8,210 nucleotides of DNA. Origin: Frankiaceae bacterium (GTDB taxonomy: Bacteria > Actinomycetota > Actinomycetes > JAFAQI01). The notes beneath the pieces are model-generated. The model was not told the origin of the DNA and did not search any database. It saw nothing but the letters and a program-made list of their open reading frames with translations. The stretch is from contig JAVEEE010000028.1 of assembly GCA_030840615.1 (NCBI GenBank), forward strand, positions 1-8,210, given 5' to 3'. Each line of letters starts with the position of its first letter. Position 1 is the stretch's first letter. Made by a program: the position numbers and the translations under genes. Of the stretch, positions 6,146 to 8,210 are shown in pieces.

Positions 6146-6208
6146 AAACGATCATGGGCTAGTCGGCGGACACGCCGGGCGTGTCCGCCGATAGCCCCAT
6201 GATCGTTT
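6146..6208. repeat. 63-nt inverted repeat, copy 2, near-perfect hairpin
   Basis: Outer arms AAACGATCATGGG (6146-6158) and CCCATGATCGTTT (6196-6208) pair over 13 bases. An inner stem of 12 bases, TCGGCGGACACG (6163-6174) with CGTGTCCGCCGA (6180-6191), has a five-base loop, with short bulges between the two stems. It begins 14 bases after a TAG stop, as copy 1 does, and lies between convergent genes, where it could serve as a bidirectional terminator. G-runs follow to 6229 on the plus strand. Confidence 0.88.
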
Positions 6209-6229
6209 GCAGGGGCAGGGGGGAGGGGG

Positions 6230-6808
6230 TCAGCTGGACTTGATGATGCGCCCGAAGCGCCAGTGCGACGGGTAGAGATGCTCCCGCTTCACGACGGTGC
6301 CCGAGTGCGGGGCGTGCCAGAAGTAGCCGTGGCCGGCATAGATGCCAACGTGGTAGGCGTAGCCCCCTCCGTCGACCTCGAAGACGAGGTCGCCCGGGCG
6401 CAGGTTGCGCCGGTGCCAGATGCGCTTGGCCGCCCGTTTCTGGTCGTTGGCCACCCGGGGGAGCGTGCGCCCCAATGCCTTGCGGAAGGTGTAGTAGACG
6501 AGCCCGGAGCAGTCGAAGGAGTCCGGCCCGGCCGCGCCGTAGCGGTAGGGGTCGCCCTTCTGGTTGCTGGCGACATGCAACACCCGGTCGGCCCTGGCGG
6601 CGAACCGCTGCCGGGCGGTCATGCCGCTGCTCTGCTGGCTGCTGCTCTGCTGGGTGCTGTCGGCCTGCTGGGTGCTGTCGGCCTGCTGGGCGGAGGGCCG
6701 GACCGTGACGGCATCGGCGGTGGGCGCGAGGGCGAGGACGGCGCCGACGGTGAGGGCCGTGCCGGCGAAAACGGCGCGTAGGCGCGCCAGACGGAGCGAC
6801 GAAGGCAT
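6230..6808 (-). CDS. Secreted NlpC/P60 peptidoglycan endopeptidase
   Basis: A 192-residue exported hydrolase expected to cleave peptide stems of peptidoglycan outside the membrane. The N-terminus has an arginine-rich start, a hydrophobic core at about 13-28 and a likely Sec signal-peptidase site after ADA (31-33). A Gln/Ser/Thr-rich linker (40-62) contains a duplicated QQADST. The NlpC/P60 domain runs from about 70 to the end: catalytic C100 in FDCSGLV, H153 in YHVGIY, and H165 in WHAPHSG as the likely third residue, with LRPGDLVF (136-143) between them. The ATG at 6808 is supported by GGGAG seven bases upstream. Compact size with a single catalytic domain and no SH3 or coiled-coil module is visible. 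The leader is a c-di-AMP riboswitch, so production should drop when c-di-AMP is high. Convergent with the AbiEi-like gene. Confidence 0.92.
   Translation of the reverse strand: MPSSLRLARLRAVFAGTALTVGAVLALAPTADAVTVRPSAQQADSTQQADSTQQSSSQQSSGMTARQRFAARADRVLHVASNQKGDPYRYGAAGPDSFDCSGLVYYTFRKALGRTLPRVANDQKRAAKRIWHRRNLRPGDLVFEVDGGGYAYHVGIYAGHGYFWHAPHSGTVVKREHLYPSHWRFGRIIKSS
6647..6690 (-). repeat. 18-bp tandem repeat within NlpC/P60 linker
   Basis: Plus-strand unit CTGCTGGGTGCTGTCGGC occurs at 6647-6664 and 6665-6682, with a partial third copy to 6690. It is in frame and encodes the duplicated QQADST of the wall-spanning linker. A replication-slippage site that can change linker length without breaking the frame. 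Confidence 0.85.
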
Positions 6809-6815
6809 GGATTGT

Positions 6816-6820
6816 CTCCC
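6816..6820 (-). promoter_or_regulatory. Shine-Dalgarno of NlpC/P60 gene, partly inside riboswitch P1 extension
   Basis: GGGAG on the minus strand, seven bases before the ATG at 6808. The bases at 6820 and 6819 can pair with C at 6997 and 6998, extending aptamer helix P1 by a G-U and two C-G pairs. Ligand-stabilised P1 would therefore mask part of the ribosome binding site. Confidence 0.7.
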
Positions 6821-6821
6821 A

Positions 6822-6995
6822 CGCCTGCCGGGTTAGCTGTCGGGTTCGGGCGGAAGATTCGCCCGGCCCACCCTCGAGTGTCTCGAGGGCGGACTTCACC
6901 CCAGGGGCGCGTGCGCCCCGGCCGTACGGTGGGTCCCCGGTCCCGTCCCAGGGTCGCGACGCGCGCTGCCGGGACGGGCTCGGCGAAGGCAGGCG
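6822..6995 (-). promoter_or_regulatory. ydaO-type cyclic di-AMP riboswitch upstream of NlpC/P60 gene
   Basis: Read on the minus strand, P1 pairs CGCCTGCC (6995-6988) with GGCAGGCG (6829-6822), a perfect eight-base helix. Inside are the conserved ydaO blocks in order: GGGACGG then CCGGGGACCCA, a GC-rich variable hairpin, GGGGTGAAGTCC, the CCCTCGAGACACTCGAGGG hairpin, GGGCCGGGCGAA, and CCCGAACCCGACAGCTAACC. This class binds c-di-AMP and in actinobacteria commonly precedes Rpf, NlpC/P60 and other wall hydrolase genes, switching them off when c-di-AMP is high. The aptamer ends one base before the Shine-Dalgarno sequence. The promoter should lie between 6996 and about 7075; I see no clear one. Confidence 0.93.
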
Positions 6996-7075
6996 CGGCC
7001 CCACGAGGTCTGTGGGAACACTGAAAGGTACGCCACTGAGCATCGACCTCCTGCCTGCCGCACTGAAGAGATCTG

Positions 7076-7095
7076 CCTGGCCGGCTCCGGCCAGG
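7076..7095. other. 20-bp palindrome between divergent NlpC/P60 leader and groEL promoter
   Basis: CCTGGCCGG (7076-7084), two bases, then CCGGCCAGG (7087-7095): a perfect nine-base inverted repeat ending 13 bases before the groEL -35. There is no T-run, so a terminator is unlikely. It may be an operator for an unknown regulator of either divergent gene. It is not a CIRCE or HspR (HAIR) site. Confidence 0.6.
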
Positions 7096-7107
7096 TCCAG
7101 GTTGCTG

Positions 7108-7134
7108 CTTGCACTCGACCCGGGTGAGTGCTAA
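7108..7134. promoter_or_regulatory. CIRCE element 1 (HrcA operator)
   Basis: CTTGCACTC, a nine-base spacer, GAGTGCTAA. The right arm is a perfect match to the CIRCE consensus (TTAGCACTC-N9-GAGTGCTAA) and the left arm matches 7 of 9. It covers the -35 and abuts the -10 of the groEL promoter, so HrcA binding would block RNA polymerase until heat stress. Confidence 0.92.
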
Positions 7135-7137
7135 TAC
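7109..7137 (+). promoter_or_regulatory. Sigma70-type promoter of groEL
   Basis: TTGCAC (7109-7114), a 17-base spacer, and TAATAC (7132-7137): close to the TTGACA/TATAAT consensus with optimal spacing. Transcription should start near 7144. The -35 overlaps the left arm of CIRCE 1 and the start site falls in the left arm of CIRCE 2. Confidence 0.85.
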
Positions 7138-7141
7138 TGGA

Positions 7142-7168
7142 TTAGCACTCGGAACCGACGAGTGACAG
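7142..7168. promoter_or_regulatory. CIRCE element 2 (HrcA operator, degenerate right arm)
   Basis: TTAGCACTC is a perfect left arm, followed by a nine-base spacer and GAGTGACAG, which matches 6 of 9. The start-to-start distance from CIRCE 1 is 34 bp, about three helical turns, so two HrcA dimers could bind one face of the DNA. Confidence 0.85.
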
Positions 7169-7288
7169 ATCGGTACGACGAGGTGCCGGTCCGGTGGCCC
7201 ACATGACGGGCCTCGGGGCCGCTGCCGTCCGTCGCGGGCGTCGTACGACGATCTAGCCAGATGTCATCCGCGGGAGGAAGAACGCCGC
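7144..7288 (+). other. groEL 5' leader with ribosome binding site
   Basis: About 145 bases from the predicted start site to the ATG. GGAGG at 7273-7277 is a strong Shine-Dalgarno sequence 11 bases before the ATG. GTACGACG (7173-7180) can pair with CGTCGTAC (7239-7246), closing a large loop that holds further GC-rich pairings. No groES gene or other open frame of note lies in it. Confidence 0.6.
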
Positions 7289-8210
7289 ATGTCAAAGATC
7301 ATCGCGTTTGACGAGGACGCTCGTCGCGCCCTCGAGCGTGGCATGAACCAGCTCGCCGACGCCGTCAAGGTGACGCTCGGCCCCAAGGGCCGCAACGTCG
7401 TCCTCGAGAAGAAGTGGGGCGCCCCCACGATCACCAACGATGGTGTGACCATCGCCAAGGAGATCGAGCTGGAGGACCCCTACGAGAAGATTGGCGCCGA
7501 GCTCGTCAAAGAGGTCGCCAAGAAGACCAACGACGTCGCGGGTGACGGCACCACGACCGCGACCATCCTCGCCCAGGCACTCGTCCGCGAGGGCCTGCGC
7601 AACGTCGCGGCCGGCGCCAACCCGATGTCGCTCAAGCGCGGCATCGAGCACGCCGTCGAGCGGGTCAGCGAAGAGCTGAGCAAGCAGGCGAAGGACGTCG
7701 AGACCAAGGAGCAGATCGCCAGCACGGCGAGCATCTCCGCCGGCGACAAGGCAATCGGCGAGATGATCGCCGAGGCCATGGACAAGGTCGGCAAGGAAGG
7801 CGTCATCACCGTCGAGGAGAGCAACACCTTCGGTCTCGAGCTCGAGCTCGTCGAGGGCATGCGCTTCGACAAGGGCTACATCTCGCCCTACTTCGTCAGC
7901 GACCCCGAGCGGATGGAGGCCGTCCTCGACGAGCCCTACATCCTGTTCGTCAACGGCAAGATCGGCAACGTCAAGGACCTGCTCCCGATCCTCGAAAAGG
8001 TGATGCAGGGCGGCAAGCCGCTGGTCATCATCGGCGAGGATGTCGAGGGCGAGGCCCTGGCCACGCTGGTCGTCAACAAGATCCGCGGCACGTTCAAGAG
8101 CGTCGCGGTCAAGGCTCCCGGCTTCGGCGACCGCCGCAAGGCGATGCTGCAGGACATGGCCATCCTCACCGGTGGTCAGGTCATCAGCGAAGAGGTCGGC
8201 CTCAAGCTCG
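7289..8210 (+). CDS. groEL: Chaperonin GroEL (Hsp60), C-terminus cut by window edge
   Basis: The first 307 residues of a 60-kDa chaperonin that folds proteins in an ATP-driven double ring with GroES. Seen: MSKIIAFDEDARR start, VTLGPKGRNVVLEKKWG (28-44), D51 in TNDGVTI, the ATP-site AGDGTTTAT with D86 (E. coli D87), ISAGDKAIG, then the apical domain (from about 190) through SVAVKAPGFGDRRKAML and TGGQVISEE. About 230 residues are off the right edge, so the C-terminal tail type (GGM or His-rich) cannot be read. No groES precedes it, so this is a stand-alone copy like GroEL2/Hsp65 of other actinobacteria, where a second copy usually follows groES elsewhere. Heat induction by HrcA release is expected from two CIRCE elements. 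Confidence 0.97.
   Translation, partial: MSKIIAFDEDARRALERGMNQLADAVKVTLGPKGRNVVLEKKWGAPTITNDGVTIAKEIELEDPYEKIGAELVKEVAKKTNDVAGDGTTTATILAQALVREGLRNVAAGANPMSLKRGIEHAVERVSEELSKQAKDVETKEQIASTASISAGDKAIGEMIAEAMDKVGKEGVITVEESNTFGLELELVEGMRFDKGYISPYFVSDPERMEAVLDEPYILFVNGKIGNVKDLLPILEKVMQGGKPLVIIGEDVEGEALATLVVNKIRGTFKSVAVKAPGFGDRRKAMLQDMAILTGGQVISEEVGLKL

Noticed and set aside
6211..6229. G-quadruplex in the G-run tract after inverted repeat copy 2
   Set aside because: Three long G-runs separated by one or two bases could fold only with unusual loops; position at a convergent gene end gives no clear role. Noted, not supported.
6159..7043. 294-codon minus-strand open frame over the NlpC/P60 gene
   Set aside because: It covers the riboswitch and reads NlpC/P60 in the wrong frame; the 6230-6808 frame has signal peptide, catalytic Cys/His and a ribosome binding site.

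Overview
The window is very GC-rich. GTG starts, a leaderless-type promoter, a c-di-AMP riboswitch on an NlpC/P60 gene, two CIRCE operators on a stand-alone groEL, and a CysO-type sulfur carrier together point to a high-GC Gram-positive (Actinobacteria). The absence of mycobacterial-style gene order and the thrC-like / sulfur carrier / groEL order recall Streptomyces-type actinomycetes. I would not name a genus.

Layout. (i) 1-1347, minus: the trehalose-6-phosphate synthase gene otsA, cut by the left edge. (ii) 1404-2345, plus: a ZnT9/MMT1-like cation diffusion facilitator, divergent from otsA. (iii) 2342-3334, minus: gpgS, glucosyl-3-phosphoglycerate synthase, whose stop codon overlaps that of the CDF gene. 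(iv) 3330-4997, plus: a SAM-I (S-box) riboswitch, then a threonine-synthase-family PLP enzyme and, with an ATGA overlap, a CysO-like sulfur carrier ending in Gly-Gly. (v) 5013-6208: two copies of a 63-nt inverted repeat bracketing a gene with an AbiEi-like N-terminus and a DUF559/Vsr-like nuclease C-terminus. (vi) 6230-6998, minus: a secreted NlpC/P60 peptidoglycan hydrolase behind a ydaO-type c-di-AMP riboswitch. (vii) 7076-8210, plus: a 20-bp palindrome, a sigma70-type promoter embedded in two CIRCE elements, and groEL, cut by the right edge.

How the parts relate. otsA and gpgS both make phosphorylated glucosides that lead to compatible solutes or polysaccharide precursors, and c-di-AMP control of the wall hydrolase is also linked to osmotic and turgor state, so the left and right parts share a stress/envelope theme. 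The central unit stands out: a SAM-sensing leader controls a two-gene unit of an O-phosphohomoserine-type PLP enzyme plus a protein-thiocarboxylate sulfur donor. That combination fits methionine (homocysteine) synthesis better than threonine synthesis. I propose, as inference, a CysM/CysO-like route in which the ThrC paralogue uses thiocarboxylated carrier protein to make homocysteine.
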